From an uncultured Lachnospiraceae bacterium (GTDB lineage: Bacteria > Bacillota > Clostridia > Lachnospirales > Lachnospiraceae): 12,973 nucleotides of DNA. Positions 12,887-12,973 of the stretch are shown here, piece after piece. The translations under genes and the position numbers were made by a program. The stretch covers positions 1-12,973 of the forward strand of contig CAJUBR010000076.1 in the NCBI GenBank assembly GCA_910584695.1, given 5' to 3'. The notes under the pieces were generated by a model. The model was not told the origin of the DNA. It saw only the letters and a program-made list of their open reading frames with translations, and made no database searches. How positions within the stretch are numbered: position 1 is the first letter of the stretch; every line of letters starts with the position of its first letter.

Positions 12887-12973
12887 TGCGAAACTCTGTT
12901 TTCGTTACCGACCGTTGTACAATATCAACACTGGGCACGCTTGCACTGCTTGTCGCTCGTAATGGTACATAAG
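12887..12973. other. Non-coding window end, possible edge of a dispersed repeat
   Basis: After the EcsC gene no coding region is supported up to the window end. From about 12920 the sequence becomes more GC-rich, with near-repeated short words (CACGCTTG, CACTGCTTG, TCGCTCG) and a GTTG/CAAC inverted pair near 12913-12928. The shift in composition resembles an intergenic repeat running out of the window. This is a weak call. Confidence 0.25.

Overview
The window looks like chromosome of a low-GC Gram-positive anaerobe of the class Clostridia, most likely a Lachnospiraceae relative. This rests on the AT-rich composition, strong AGGAGG-type ribosome binding sites, consensus sigma-A promoters (TTGACA-17-TATATT and TTGACA-17-TATACT), a tRNA-responsive T-box in front of a complete trp operon, and a set of small Firmicutes families (PadR with a HAAS-type membrane protein, a DUF4097-type protein, a DUF6512-type protein, an EcsC-family protein). 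The taxonomic call is inference from gene style. I see no rRNA, tRNA, CRISPR array or transposase.

Left region (1-1410) is worn accessory DNA. An intact YefM/RelB-type antitoxin is followed immediately by a YoeB-type toxin that can be read in one frame to its C-terminus but is broken by three in-frame stops, each explainable by a single C-to-T change. A hairpin terminator separates this from a convergent small helix-turn-helix gene. Next come a promoter-like sequence, a pair of competing hairpins and a 41-codon ORF that resembles a decayed ECF sigma factor.

Second region (1307-3537) is a three-gene operon: a PadR-type repressor, a six-helix membrane protein with an N-terminal HAAS-like domain and an internal duplication, and a membrane-anchored beta-repeat protein. 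A consensus promoter precedes it, with three phased copies of an ACGAC-type element around the start site that could be the autoregulatory operator.

Central region (3571-10803) is a full tryptophan operon in the order trpE-G-D-C-F-B-A. It covers every step from chorismate to tryptophan: TrpE/TrpG make anthranilate, TrpD adds the phosphoribosyl group, TrpF isomerises, TrpC closes the indole ring, and TrpA/TrpB make indole and condense it with serine. A consensus promoter is followed by a palindrome, then a T-box leader with UGG (Trp) as specifier codon, a T-box core motif and a 14-bp terminator whose CCC is also needed by the antiterminator. Uncharged tRNA-Trp should therefore let transcription pass into trpE. 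Most junctions are tight or overlapping; the exceptions are the 52-bp trpG-trpD gap, the 83-bp trpD-trpC gap and a 182-bp, C-depleted trpF-trpB spacer.

Right region (10804-12973) begins with a long imperfect hairpin after trpA, then about 350 bp of C-depleted DNA rich in ATGTG words, a DUF6512-type membrane protein, a short possible gene remnant, an EcsC-family protein, and a final non-coding stretch that may be the edge of a dispersed repeat.
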